Shown: positions 34,801 through 42,877 of the stretch, piece after piece
How the letters are laid out: each line of letters opens with the position of its first letter
Position numbering within the stretch: position 1 is the stretch's first letter
Notes under the pieces: generated by a model
Databases searched by the model: none
What the model saw: only the letters and a program-made list of their open reading frames with translations
What the model was told of the DNA's origin: nothing
NCBI RefSeq assembly: GCF_014203545.1
Contig: NZ_JACHJG010000006.1
Coordinates: 248,001-312,000, forward strand
Source: Streptomyces netropsis
Lineage (GTDB): Bacteria; Actinomycetota; Actinomycetes; Streptomycetales; Streptomycetaceae
Length of the DNA: 64,000 nt
Reading direction: 5' to 3'
Made by a program: the position numbers and the translations under genes

Positions 34801-35491
34801 GCCGGAGTTCACCAGCTATTTGTGGAACGTCCGGCTGGGCGCCGGGGACATCCTCAGCGACGGGCTGGCCGGCTTCTTCCTCGGCTCCGACTACACCCGC
34901 CTGTACACCGTCCCCGAACCCGAAACCCGCTCCGGCGGTCCGGGGTACGCGGCTCCCATCGACGGACAGGAGATCGCGATTCCCGCGCGGCCCGTCGCCC
35001 CACCCGCCCGGATCGCGGACGAGGCCGCGGCCTGGGTGACGCTCCTCGCGGACCCCTGGGCCGCCGTCCACGCCGTCACCGACCTCCTTCCCGTGGGGCG
35101 GCTCCTGCTGCCGCCGACCTGGGTGCGCGAACCGCTGGCCCGCATGAAGCTGTCGTTCCGGATGGGGCCGCTGCTCGCCGGGACCCGCATGGCGGCCGAC
35201 GAGCAGGGCGGTACGCCCACCCCGCATCTGGTCATGCCCGGCCCGTCCGGCTGGCGCGGCACATGGCAGTGGGCGGAGCCCGCGGCCGCCGGTCGCGCGG
35301 AGCCGACCGGTTCCGTGAACTGGACCACGTACCCCCTCACCACCCCGGACGCCGTCCTGGCCCTCACGGACACCGGGCCGGCCGCCCGGACCGGCTTCCT
35401 CCAGCTGTCCGGCGCGCTCGGCGACGCCGACGGCGCCGAACGACGACCGCCCGCCCAGGGCCCGGACCGAACACCCGGGAGCACGTCATGA
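31844..35491 (+). CDS. Very large protein of unknown function (operon gene 3, 1215 aa)
   Basis: Not assigned to a known function. The N-terminal 200 residues contain GKPGHGIHLQWLVPDALRRG and EFPIVPNRWLVVRYS, a pattern I associate with large uncharacterised bacterial proteins. The middle has helical stretches rich in Trp and charged residues (SHFQRRLYGLWWLHG; WRQPWSPLHLIWKMNCYPTP). The C-terminal 350 residues return to mixed beta structure (PHLVMPGPSGWRGTWQWAEP). No signal, membrane or catalytic signature is seen. The start is ATG 31844, or the adjacent ATG 31847, after GAGG. The stop overlaps the next gene's start (ATGA), showing tight coupling. Confidence 0.8.
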   Translation: MMSSPSPLIVPVQVDALLVNERVRANETWRRWDPDFERLDERQPPEPDPFGSSATGKPGHGIHLQWLVPDALRRGRQDGPAGKVEFPIVPNRWLVVRYSRPTDRPGSTPSAVGWVVDSDFLDDADGTSSFLDPWAEGLKPAWIGRLHDLAEAPWTEPAGRRPFLTAVGPGLPTFATFQPYNKNVFSLHDPLTDLEEPSLLSYLVVGWYSDPAWDILAAPPGGDVRALLESLRWSTTESAFRPARSLYAGSALGLSWKIDGDRPDSDKPDVVTDIDVAVGHVATDAETALHPAALDDPEAARLWEAFCYDLLDVLDEDGDAALDQATRRTWFGNEQGGYTWRIVDRPPADGSPQPRLTPQQSADERQWLAALNATQAEHDAASRELSHFQRRLYGLWWLHGRPTLPGPEWKAACEAQFDPDGEGTVAAQARDKLTALFGENGLRSRIPWGDTAEELADRVHEYATDHCLLPGRELQRCAEPAFHSTPDPSVIIRGAKLDRPLTDEADLACRTSEETVTQVRIRGEMTAPPAAPPAPDLTGLPETTALDALLGEFFLLDLAAVTPGGNPDATALEEALARPGVNVTGTVARWMRQWRQPWSPLHLIWKMNCYPTPYRSDGQDHWTFCGTRYRWQGTGDEGPTVLAGRAMLNPLPGFTTRARLAQHADTHPRGPVEKLRELRARAEDWDLLSQRIDGVNDWLAQHTTSTNLAPVDALADLVDNRTSRVSLSEVPEPGPASGSDRTFQPVRAAQLTFEQLHVIDRFGRSLAVISPDNVASFPILPADSVTPDIPVLPENPYRFIQLPPRLLQPTRLRFDFVSTKDDHHRVDVDAGPGEAAGESPVCGWLVANHLSRSLLVHAPDGAALGEIRAVLDTAHQQLADWDPLPESPYPDLGPDTESGRAFAAELPHLYGFVTKLLEGGADAFAELLTAVDRSMSATTPGEDDTSLAALVGRPMALLRARLKFELNGPPMTSSSWSDVVEQPAPEPEFTSYLWNVRLGAGDILSDGLAGFFLGSDYTRLYTVPEPETRSGGPGYAAPIDGQEIAIPARPVAPPARIADEAAAWVTLLADPWAAVHAVTDLLPVGRLLLPPTWVREPLARMKLSFRMGPLLAGTRMAADEQGGTPTPHLVMPGPSGWRGTWQWAEPAAAGRAEPTGSVNWTTYPLTTPDAVLALTDTGPAARTGFLQLSGALGDADGAERRPPAQGPDRTPGSTS

Positions 35492-36600
35492 CCACCGCAC
35501 TCTCCTACGCCATCCACACCAGCCCCGCACCGCTGAGGGTCGCCACGGACACGTCCGACGGCCACGCCGCGCTGCGGATCACCGTGACCAACCCGGGCCC
35601 CGACCCCGTCACCTGCGACACGATCACGGTCGCCGTGCCGACCGGCCGCGGCACCGACGCCCTGACGGCCGCCCCCGAGACCATCACGGCACGTACGGAG
35701 GGCCACGGCGGCTGGGAGGCCGAGCACCGGGGCGGGGGCGTGTTCCGCGTTCGCCCCGCCCTGCCCGGCACCGGGCTCAAGCCGGGCGAGCAGTTCGTGC
35801 TCACCCTTGACGACATCGTGGTCAATGAGGCCGTCGGCACCGTCACGCTCGGCATCAGCGAGGTGTCCGGAGACGGCAACGGGCTGTCCCACGAGCGCGC
35901 GTCCGGCAGCTGGAAGCTGGCGAAGTCCCCTGCAGAGGCCATGCTGGAGGACTTCGTGCCCGACCGGCCCGTCGTGCCCAACGGCGAGACCGTCACCCTG
36001 ACCTGGAAAGGCATCGACGGCCCCGACTACGTGCTCTTCTACGGCGACCAACCTCCCCAGACGGTCAACGACCGCATGGTGGACGGCCACGGCACCTGGC
36101 CTTCCCCGGCCCTCCACGACACCACCGCGTTCATGCTGCTGGCCTCCACCGAGAAGGACGGCGTGCCCGTCACCTACGGCCTGACCACGGCCGTGACCGT
36201 CAGGGTGCCCGATCTGGAGGTCGGCAGCCTCGACGCCAACGGCGTGGTCCGGCTGTTCGGGCGGACCCAGGAGATCGCCGGTGGCACCCAGAGCGGGACG
36301 TGGACGTACACCGCCGACACCGACGGTGTGATCACCGGCTACATCAAGACCAACCAGAGCGGGGCGCCGGCCACCCTCAATGTCTTCGTCACGCCTCCGG
36401 AGCCGGACAAGCGCCAGAAGTTCGCCACCCAGTCCTGGGACGTCCGGGGTGGCACGGAGAACCAGGAGGCGAGCCTGCTGGTCCCGGTGCCCCGGGGCTC
36501 GACGGTGAGCGTGGTCCAGAAGACCGACGGCGGTGCCTTCACCGCCGCCCTGACGTGGTTCCCGTTCGGCTCGGGATCGCTGCAGGTGATCGAGCCGTGA
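35488..36600 (+). CDS. Beta-rich paralogue A of the DUF6603 operon
   Basis: A 370-residue all-beta-looking protein with an N-terminal immunoglobulin-like segment (LRITVTNPGPDPVTCDTITV), then SWKLAKSPAE as hinge, a second sandwich-like part (VTLTWKGIDGPDYVLFYG) and a C-terminal unit ending LTWFPFGSGSL. It is clearly homologous along its length to the protein encoded at 38254, with the same order of motifs: LRITVTN, LAK.PA, TAF, TYTADTDG, PFG.G.L. It is translationally coupled to the preceding 1215-aa gene (ATGA). No secretion signal is seen. Likely a structural or adaptor module; function unknown. Confidence 0.8.
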   Translation: MTTALSYAIHTSPAPLRVATDTSDGHAALRITVTNPGPDPVTCDTITVAVPTGRGTDALTAAPETITARTEGHGGWEAEHRGGGVFRVRPALPGTGLKPGEQFVLTLDDIVVNEAVGTVTLGISEVSGDGNGLSHERASGSWKLAKSPAEAMLEDFVPDRPVVPNGETVTLTWKGIDGPDYVLFYGDQPPQTVNDRMVDGHGTWPSPALHDTTAFMLLASTEKDGVPVTYGLTTAVTVRVPDLEVGSLDANGVVRLFGRTQEIAGGTQSGTWTYTADTDGVITGYIKTNQSGAPATLNVFVTPPEPDKRQKFATQSWDVRGGTENQEASLLVPVPRGSTVSVVQKTDGGAFTAALTWFPFGSGSLQVIEP

Positions 36601-36655
36601 ACCGCGGCACCCCGTGGACGACCGTACCGGCCCCCCGACCAGGAGAGCTTCAGCG

Positions 36656-38245
36656 ATGACCGAGAACACGACCGACCTCACAGCCGTCGGCATCAACGCC
36701 GCGTTCAGCGTCCCCGACTCGGGCGACGCGCCGGCCGCCGTCTACATGATCCGCGGTGGCTGGGCCGTCCACTACGACGCGGCGGCGACGGCCCCGCCGC
36801 AGCGCGGAAACACGCTGCGCGAGCTGTGGCCCAAGCTCCCCGCCACCTATCTGAGCGGTGTCGACGCCACGTGCTCGACCGACACGCAGCGCGTCTACTT
36901 CTTCAAGGGCTCGACGTGCGTGCTGTACGACATCGCGAAGAACGAGCCGGTGGGTGGTTCGGCACCGGTGCAGATCGGTGACAAGCTCCCCGGCCTGCGG
37001 AACGGCGCGCCCGACTTCACCCAGGGCATCGACGCCGGCATGACGGCGTCCGACGGCACGGTGTACCTGTTCCGGGGCGGTCAGTTCGTCAATTACGACC
37101 TCGATTCCGACGCGGTCCTGGAGCAAGGGACGATCGAGAAGGACTGGTCGAACGCCGACTACCCCGACTCCGAGGTCTACGGCGGCGTGGCGGCGGCGTT
37201 CAACCACCCCGCCACCCGCAACGGCTACCTGGTCGCCCCGGACGGAAAGCGCTACACGGAGTGCGACACCGATCCCGACAGCCACCGCGTGACGTCCGGC
37301 ACGAAGGCACTGCGGGACCGGTGGCTCTACCGCACGTTCCTCAGCGTGGTCGACGACACCGCGGGCGTCCTGTGGGTGTTCGACGCCGACACCGGGCAGA
37401 AGATCAGGCAGAGCCAGGTCGGCTCCTATCCCGGGGGCGTCGCGATCTCCCCCGACGGCTTCAGCGCGCTGGCGCCCGTCAAGTCCTCCGGCGGCGGCAA
37501 CGGCAGCCTCACCCTCTTCGACATCACAGCCGGCACCCCGAAGTCCGTGACGGTGGAGGACTCGTGGCCGTACCGGGTGGCCCCGGTGCCCGACGGCTCG
37601 GCCGTCTACGTCGCCACGGTGTTCGGCACGGCCGTCCACGCGATCGACCTCGCCACCGGCGAGGTCCGCTCCGTCGAGATCGGGGAGCAGGCCTCCGGTG
37701 TCGTCGCCTCGCCCGACAGCACCTGTGTCTATGTCAGTTGCCGGACGACCAACGACGTGGCGGTCGTGGACACGGCGACCGTGACGGTGACCCGCCGGAT
37801 CGACGGCGGGTCGAAACCGACGGAGCTCGCGCTCACCCCCGACGGCGCCACGCTCGGCATCACCAACCCCGACTCGGGCAGCTCCTTCGTCGCCATCGCC
37901 AGGACGGCCGGCGGCGGCGCGCCCGTCCCCGTCGGGGTCGGGCGGGACCTGATGGGAATCGCGGCATCGCCGGACTCGCAACAGCTGTACTCCGTCGACC
38001 TGGACTCCAAGGTGAAGGTGATCGACATCGCGAGCGCGAGCCACGTGGGCGACATCCCGGGGAAGGAGGGACGCCGGCTGTCGGCGGTCGCGGTCTCCCC
38101 GGACGGGGAGCACCTCTTCGTCACCGACTACCTGGGGACCTCGGTACAGAAGCTGCCGGTGACCGGCGGCGACCCCGTCGAGTTCCCGCTGGGCCTGACG
38201 CTGACCCAGTACGCGTTCCTCACCGTCTCCCCCGCCTGGGGGTGA
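36656..38245 (+). CDS. Hemopexin-like repeat + YncE-type beta-propeller protein
   Basis: The 529-residue protein has two propeller-like parts. Residues about 12-200 carry hemopexin-like repeats, each with an aromatic YFFKG/YLFRG turn and a following Asp (RVYFFKGSTCVLYD; TVYLFRGGQFVNYD). Residues about 226-529 look like a YncE/40-residue-repeat beta-propeller (VAISPDGFSALAPV, GVVASPDSTCVYVS, LALTPDGATLGITN, VAVSPDGEHLFVTD). Both folds are binding platforms; bacterial hemopexin domains are known from photopexins of Photorhabdus. No signal peptide is present. It lies between the two paralogous beta-rich proteins, 55 bp after the first and 8 bp before the second, and has an AGGAGAG site. Confidence 0.84.
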   Translation: MTENTTDLTAVGINAAFSVPDSGDAPAAVYMIRGGWAVHYDAAATAPPQRGNTLRELWPKLPATYLSGVDATCSTDTQRVYFFKGSTCVLYDIAKNEPVGGSAPVQIGDKLPGLRNGAPDFTQGIDAGMTASDGTVYLFRGGQFVNYDLDSDAVLEQGTIEKDWSNADYPDSEVYGGVAAAFNHPATRNGYLVAPDGKRYTECDTDPDSHRVTSGTKALRDRWLYRTFLSVVDDTAGVLWVFDADTGQKIRQSQVGSYPGGVAISPDGFSALAPVKSSGGGNGSLTLFDITAGTPKSVTVEDSWPYRVAPVPDGSAVYVATVFGTAVHAIDLATGEVRSVEIGEQASGVVASPDSTCVYVSCRTTNDVAVVDTATVTVTRRIDGGSKPTELALTPDGATLGITNPDSGSSFVAIARTAGGGAPVPVGVGRDLMGIAASPDSQQLYSVDLDSKVKVIDIASASHVGDIPGKEGRRLSAVAVSPDGEHLFVTDYLGTSVQKLPVTGGDPVEFPLGLTLTQYAFLTVSPAWG

Positions 38246-38253
38246 CCGGCGGC

Positions 38254-39387
38254 ATGGAAGGACGACGCCCCGACGACAGCACCTGTGTCCTCACCTACGA
38301 CGTGGAGCCCGATCCGGCGCCCATCCAGGTCTCTTCGGGACCGACAGTGAAGCAGGCGACGCTGCGGATCACCGTCACCAACCACCAGCAGCGCGCGGTC
38401 CATCTGGAGGCGGCCCGCTTCTCCTTCCCCGTGGGAAGCGGGCCGGAGGAGCTGAGCAGCAATCCGGGCAGTGCCGATCCTGTGACGGACGACGAGGACC
38501 AGAACAAGTTCTGGCGGTTCGAACTGGACCAGGAGGCCCCGGGCACGGCCGTCCTGACCCCCAGGCGCTCCGCCACCCTCCCGCCCGGAGGGCAGCTGGA
38601 AATGGCGCTGGCCCACATCGAGATCAACACGGCGGTCGGCACCAGCAAACTGACCATCGAGGAACGCATCAAGAACGCCGAGGAGCCCCATGGCGAGGAA
38701 TGGCCACTGGCGAAGGTCCCGGCGGGCTTCACCACCGGCGACTTCCGGCCCGAGCGGATCCTCGTCAGGAGCGGCATCCCCGCGGAGCTGATCTGGCGGG
38801 GCGACTCCCGGCCCGGGGCGACGTACACGATGCTCCACGACGGCCCGCCCGTGGACGTCACGAACGTCCGCTACTGGAAGTCCCCGCCCCTGCACCGCAA
38901 CACCGCGTTCGCGCTCGTGGTCAGGGTGCCGGAGGGCGATGCCACCGCCGAGCACGCGATGACGACCATGGTCACCGTCGCCCGTCCCCATCTGGTCGTG
39001 AACGACCTGACCGTCAACGGGCCGACCACGCTCACGCACGTCTCCACCGACCTCGACCTCGGTGACGCGCCGGAGTTGACGTACACCGCGGAGACGGACG
39101 GCCTCCTCGTCGGCTACGTACGCGCCGACCAGGACGTGCCCGACACCGAGGATCCGGCGCCGACCCTGACCGTCACGGTCGCCCCGGACGGCGGCACCGG
39201 CCGTGCCACCAGCGTCCAGTCCCGCCAGGCCGAACGGGCTCCCGGCGATCCGGGCAGCAGGCTGATCGCCGTCGTCCCCCAGGGCTCCTCCGTCGCGGTC
39301 GCCCGCGCCGGCACCACGCCGAGCACGCACCGGCTGGCCTGGCTCCCGTTCGGCACCGGAGAGCTGAAGGAGGTCGCACAGAGCTGA
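38254..39387 (+). CDS. Beta-rich paralogue B of the DUF6603 operon
   Basis: A 377-residue homologue of the protein encoded at 35488, with the same two-part beta architecture (TLRITVTNHQQRAVHL, EWPLAKVPAG, ELIWRGDSRPGATYTMLHDG, LTYTAETDGLLVGYV, HRLAWLPFGTGEL). It is the last gene of the operon and is followed by a strong hairpin. GTG 38242, which overlaps the preceding stop (GTGA), is an alternative start adding four residues; ATG 38254 has GGGG at a better distance. The duplicate flanking the propeller gene suggests two related subunits that both contact it, or both cap a larger assembly. Function unknown. Confidence 0.8.
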   Translation: MEGRRPDDSTCVLTYDVEPDPAPIQVSSGPTVKQATLRITVTNHQQRAVHLEAARFSFPVGSGPEELSSNPGSADPVTDDEDQNKFWRFELDQEAPGTAVLTPRRSATLPPGGQLEMALAHIEINTAVGTSKLTIEERIKNAEEPHGEEWPLAKVPAGFTTGDFRPERILVRSGIPAELIWRGDSRPGATYTMLHDGPPVDVTNVRYWKSPPLHRNTAFALVVRVPEGDATAEHAMTTMVTVARPHLVVNDLTVNGPTTLTHVSTDLDLGDAPELTYTAETDGLLVGYVRADQDVPDTEDPAPTLTVTVAPDGGTGRATSVQSRQAERAPGDPGSRLIAVVPQGSSVAVARAGTTPSTHRLAWLPFGTGELKEVAQS

Positions 39388-39474
39388 GGCGGCGTCCTCC
39401 GCAGCGGGGGGGCGCAGGTCGGCCGGTCGATCGGCACCAGCACCCATCGCTTCTTCGAGTGGTGATCCCGGCTT

Positions 39475-39515
39475 GCGGGGTGCTCCGGCGCACCTCGCGC
39501 GCCGGAGCACCCCGC
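39475..39515. terminator. Perfect 17-bp bidirectional terminator hairpin
   Basis: GCGGGGTGCTCCGGCGC (39475-39491) and its exact reverse complement (39499-39515) flank a 7-nt loop. It lies between the ends of the convergent DUF6603 operon (39387) and the ABC-F gene (39526), so it can terminate both. Confidence 0.8.
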
Positions 39516-39525
39516 GGCCGTTCAC

Positions 39526-41166
39526 TCACCCGCGAGCACGCACGACGCGCCCCTCGTCCCAGACCGGTTCGTCCGCCTCCACCACCCGGCCGTCCTCCCG
39601 GAAGACGAGGAAGCGGCTGAAGGCACGGGCGAACCAACGGTCGTGGGTGACCGCGACCACCGTGCCGGTGAAGGCGTTCAGCGCCTGCTCCAAGGCCTCG
39701 GCGGAGATCAGGTCCAGGTTGTCCGTGGGCTCGTCGAGGAGGAGCAGGGTGGCTCCGGCCAGTTCCAGCAGGAGGATCTGGAACCTGGCCTGCTGACCGC
39801 CCGAGAGCGTCTCGAAGTTCTGCCGGCCGGCCCCGGCGAGTCCGTAGCGGCTGAGGGCGGACATGGCCCCTTGGAGGTCCACTCCCTGCCTGTCGCCCTC
39901 GCCCCGGCCCAGGATGTCGGCCGGGGTCCGGCCCACCCACTCGGGGTGCCGGTGGGTCTGGGCGAACAGCCCCGGCCGTACGCGGGCGCCCAGGCGGCAT
40001 TCCCCGGAGTGCTCCACTGCGGACGGGGCTTCGCCGTCCGTCTCGTCCAGCAGGCGCAGGAAGTGACTCTTGCCCGAGCCGTTGGAGCCGAGGACACAGA
40101 CGCGGTCGCCGAAGAAGACTTCCAGGTCGAAGGGGCGCATGAGGCCGGTCAGTTCGAGTTTCCGGCAGGTGATCGCCCTGACGGCGGTGCGGCCGCCGCG
40201 GAGGATCGGAGCGACGCGCTGCTCCCGGGGCGGGGCCGGAGGGGAGCCGGCAGCCTCGAACTTCGCCAGTCGGGTCTGGGCGGCGTGGTAGCGGGAGGCC
40301 ATCTCGTCGCTGATGGACGCCTGCTGGCGGAGGGTGCGTACGAGTTCCTTGAGTTGTTCGTGCTTCTCGCTCCAGCGCCGCCGCAGTTCCGCGATCCGCT
40401 CCCAGCGGGCCACGCGGGCGCCGTGCCAGGTGGCGAAGCCTCCTCCGTGCGTCCAGGCCGAGCCGCCTTCGAGGGTGACCACTTGGGTGGCCGTCCGGCT
40501 CAGCACCTCACGGTCGTGGGTGATCAGCAGGACGCCTTTACGCGTGCGGAGGAGCTGTTCCTCCAGCCAGCGCTTACCGGGGACGTCGAGGTAGTTGTCC
40601 GGCTCGTCCAGCAGGAGCAGGTCCGCCGGGCCGCGCAGGAGCGCCTCCAGGACGAGGCGCTTCTGCTCACCTCCGGAGAGCGTGGAGACGTCGCGGTACT
40701 GGGCGGTGGAGAAGGGCAGGCCGAGCGCGGCGACCGTGACGGTGTCCCAGAGCACCTCGCACTCGTAACCACCGGCCTCGCCCCAGGAGGTGAGGACTTC
40801 GGCGTAGCGCATCTGGGCGGCCTCGTCATCGTTCTCCATCAGCGCCAGTTCGGCCGCGTCGACGGCGGCCGCGGCCGCCTGTTGCGGTGGGGGCGCCACG
40901 GACAGCAGCAGGTCGCGGACGGTCCGGCCGTCGCGGACGCTGCCGATGAACTGCGGCATCACGGCGAGGGCTCCTTGGCGGCGCACCGCCCCGTGCCGGA
41001 CGGGCAGTGCTCCCGCGAGTATGCGCAGGAGGGTGGTCTTGCCCGCGCCGTTGTCACCGATCAGGGCGACGGTCTCGCCGCCCGGGAGGCGGAACGACAC
41101 ATCGCGGAACAGCTCGCGCCCGTCGGGAAGGGTGTGGGTGAGGGCGCCGGCCTCGAGGTAGCCCAT
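39526..41166 (-). CDS. ABC-F family ATPase (ribosome-associated, possible self-resistance)
   Basis: A 546-residue protein with two ABC cassettes and no membrane domain. Cassette 1 has Walker A GDNGAGKTT, signature LSGGEQKR and Walker B LLLLDEPDNYLD. The basic interdomain linker is about 80 residues (WSEKHEQLKELVRTLRQQ). Cassette 2 has GSNGSGKS, LSGGQQAR and LLLLDEPTDNLD. ABC-F proteins act on ribosomes; some protect them against peptidyl-transferase-centre antibiotics, others are translation factors. The gene diverges from a nucleoside-antibiotic cluster of a type whose known products bind the ribosome, so self-protection is a sensible inference. A housekeeping ABC-F role cannot be excluded. 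Confidence 0.9.
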   Translation of the reverse strand: MGYLEAGALTHTLPDGRELFRDVSFRLPGGETVALIGDNGAGKTTLLRILAGALPVRHGAVRRQGALAVMPQFIGSVRDGRTVRDLLLSVAPPPQQAAAAAVDAAELALMENDDEAAQMRYAEVLTSWGEAGGYECEVLWDTVTVAALGLPFSTAQYRDVSTLSGGEQKRLVLEALLRGPADLLLLDEPDNYLDVPGKRWLEEQLLRTRKGVLLITHDREVLSRTATQVVTLEGGSAWTHGGGFATWHGARVARWERIAELRRRWSEKHEQLKELVRTLRQQASISDEMASRYHAAQTRLAKFEAAGSPPAPPREQRVAPILRGGRTAVRAITCRKLELTGLMRPFDLEVFFGDRVCVLGSNGSGKSHFLRLLDETDGEAPSAVEHSGECRLGARVRPGLFAQTHRHPEWVGRTPADILGRGEGDRQGVDLQGAMSALSRYGLAGAGRQNFETLSGGQQARFQILLLELAGATLLLLDEPTDNLDLISAEALEQALNAFTGTVVAVTHDRWFARAFSRFLVFREDGRVVEADEPVWDEGRVVRARG

Positions 41167-41560
41167 GCGGAAAGCCTAGTCACTTGCCTCCCCGTCTACG
41201 GCCCATTAAGGCCACCCCGTTGAGTTCCGTCAGGATGCACGCCCCCAGGCGCACGCCCCCTATCGGCGCGTCGGCCCCCCATCTCTTTCGTCTCGCGGAC
41301 CACAGAGGCCGTGATTCTGCGCTGCCGTCGGCATGAAGGAAGGCAGAAGTGGATTTATCGCACTTATGCACCGTCATCTGATTCCTTCCTCCTTGACCGG
41401 AATCCACCGACAGCACGGTTGTGTCGGCCACGGATATGCGTGAACGTTGGCCCAGGCACCTTTCGCTCGCGGCGCGTCCGTCCGGTCCCTCGGCGGCCGC
41501 GCTTCCTCCACGCTCGTCCGACGGGCCACGGCCCGCCCGAGGAAGCCGGAAAAGACACTG
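41167..41560. promoter_or_regulatory. Divergent promoter region at the start of the nucleoside cluster
   Basis: This 394-bp region separates the ABC-F gene from the first biosynthetic gene. It has an A+T-richer core around 41335-41400 (for example GGATTTATCGCACTTATGC). A TTGACC at 41393-41398 has no well-spaced -10. No reliable gene or clear palindrome was seen. An in-frame extension of the next gene to 41447 exists but looks non-coding. Confidence 0.4.
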
Positions 41561-42829
41561 ATGCGTCGTGTTCCCGATGTCCGACCACCACACCATCCCA
41601 CCACCGTGGGCTCCCCGGCCCCGGTGCCCAGCCGCGAACCCGTCACCATCGCCGTGTCGGGGGCCGAGTTCGGCTGGGGAAGTTCGGGAAAGCTGAGCGC
41701 CGTCCTGTCAGCGTTGCGGCAGCGGTCGCGGTCGCCACTGCGGTTCGTGGGCCTCGGCTCCGGCCTCGGGCGTCCGCTGCTGGCCGAGCACGCCGTCGAC
41801 CGCTGGTACGACCTGCCGGACTCCGCACACGGCGTCCGTGCCGCCGTCGAGGAAGCCGTACGGTCGCAGGCGGTGCGGGCGGCGGTGGTCGTGCTGGACG
41901 GAACCGTCGCGCGCGCGCTGGAGACCGCCGGCGTGCCGACCGCGTTCGTGGACAGCCTGCCGTTCATGTGGACCGAGGGCGACCGCGCCGCGCTGCCCCT
42001 GAACGCGACCGTCTACTGCGCCCAGCAGTGCGTGGAGCTGCCACCCGAGTGCCAGGGGATCCTGGCGTCCGTCCGCGCGCTGCGCTGGGTCGGGGCCGTC
42101 ATCGGCACTCCCCCGCCGCCTCGCGCCGACGCTCCCGCCGCCCGGCCCTGCCGCAAGGTCGTCGTCAGCCTCGGCGGTCTCCGCGCCCCCCGGCTCGCCG
42201 ACTGGACGGACTATCCGCGCGTCGTCGTCCCCGTCGTCCTGGAAGCCCTCGCCGCCTTCGGCGTGCGCGAGGTGCGGCTGGCCGGCAATCTCCCGGCGGG
42301 GCTCCTCGCGCGCCTCGTCGACCGGCCTCCCGCTCCCTTGCGCGTGACGGCCGGTGCGCTCTCCCACAGCGCGTTCCTCGCCGAACTGGCCGGCTGTGAC
42401 GCCCTCCTCACTTCTCCGGGGCTCACCACGCTGCTGGAGGCCGGCAGCCTGCGAGTGCCCACGGTCTGCCTGCCCCCGCAGAACCTCAGCCAGATCTTCA
42501 ACGGCCGCGCCCACAGCCGCGCGGTCGACGCCGACGTGCGGGTCACCTGGCCCGGCGAGGTCTTCCAGGAGGACGAGGCGTTGGCACTGCGGTCGAAGGG
42601 CGAGGACCACGCCCTGGAGCTGATCTACGGCGGGATCGGCAGGGCGGCCGCGCAAGCGGATGGCGGGCACGTGGCGGCGGCCTTGCGGGACGGCGTTCTG
42701 GCCGCGCTGCGCCGCACCGCCGGCGTCGCCGACTGGGGCGCCCTCACCGCGGCCGTGGGGACCGGTGGCGCGGATCAGGTGGCCGACGCGGTGCTGGGAA
42801 TAGTGCGGCAGGCACCATCGCCTGCCTGA
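41561..42829 (+). CDS. Cytosylglucuronate (CGA) synthase-like glycosyltransferase
   Basis: A 422-residue GT-B-like protein: an N-terminal Rossmann half starting TIAVSGAEFGWGSSGKL and a C-terminal half with LTSPGLTTLLEAGSLRVP, the acceptor/donor-handling segment typical of MurG-like enzymes. In blasticidin S-type pathways CGA synthase (BlsD/MilC class) couples free cytosine to UDP-glucuronic acid. The assignment rests on the fold and on the neighbours: radical SAM decarboxylase, KamA, DegT, ATP-grasp and CMP hydrolase. ATG 41561 follows a GGAA site; the longer in-frame version from 41447 adds an Arg-rich non-conserved tail. It opens the plus-strand cluster. Confidence 0.82.
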   Translation: MRRVPDVRPPHHPTTVGSPAPVPSREPVTIAVSGAEFGWGSSGKLSAVLSALRQRSRSPLRFVGLGSGLGRPLLAEHAVDRWYDLPDSAHGVRAAVEEAVRSQAVRAAVVVLDGTVARALETAGVPTAFVDSLPFMWTEGDRAALPLNATVYCAQQCVELPPECQGILASVRALRWVGAVIGTPPPPRADAPAARPCRKVVVSLGGLRAPRLADWTDYPRVVVPVVLEALAAFGVREVRLAGNLPAGLLARLVDRPPAPLRVTAGALSHSAFLAELAGCDALLTSPGLTTLLEAGSLRVPTVCLPPQNLSQIFNGRAHSRAVDADVRVTWPGEVFQEDEALALRSKGEDHALELIYGGIGRAAAQADGGHVAAALRDGVLAALRRTAGVADWGALTAAVGTGGADQVADAVLGIVRQAPSPA

Positions 42830-42877
42830 CCCCGGCTCGTGCCCCTTCCCGTGAACGGCCCGAAAGGCCCGGCTTCG

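Noticed and set aside
26230..35227. Very long antisense open frames (over 1000 codons) opposite the DUF6603 operon
   Set aside because: They follow from the extreme G/C bias at third positions. Their products are low-complexity (rich in Gly, Arg, Asp, Val) with no domain, and they lack ribosome-binding sites. The plus-strand genes have coherent domains, coupling and terminator.
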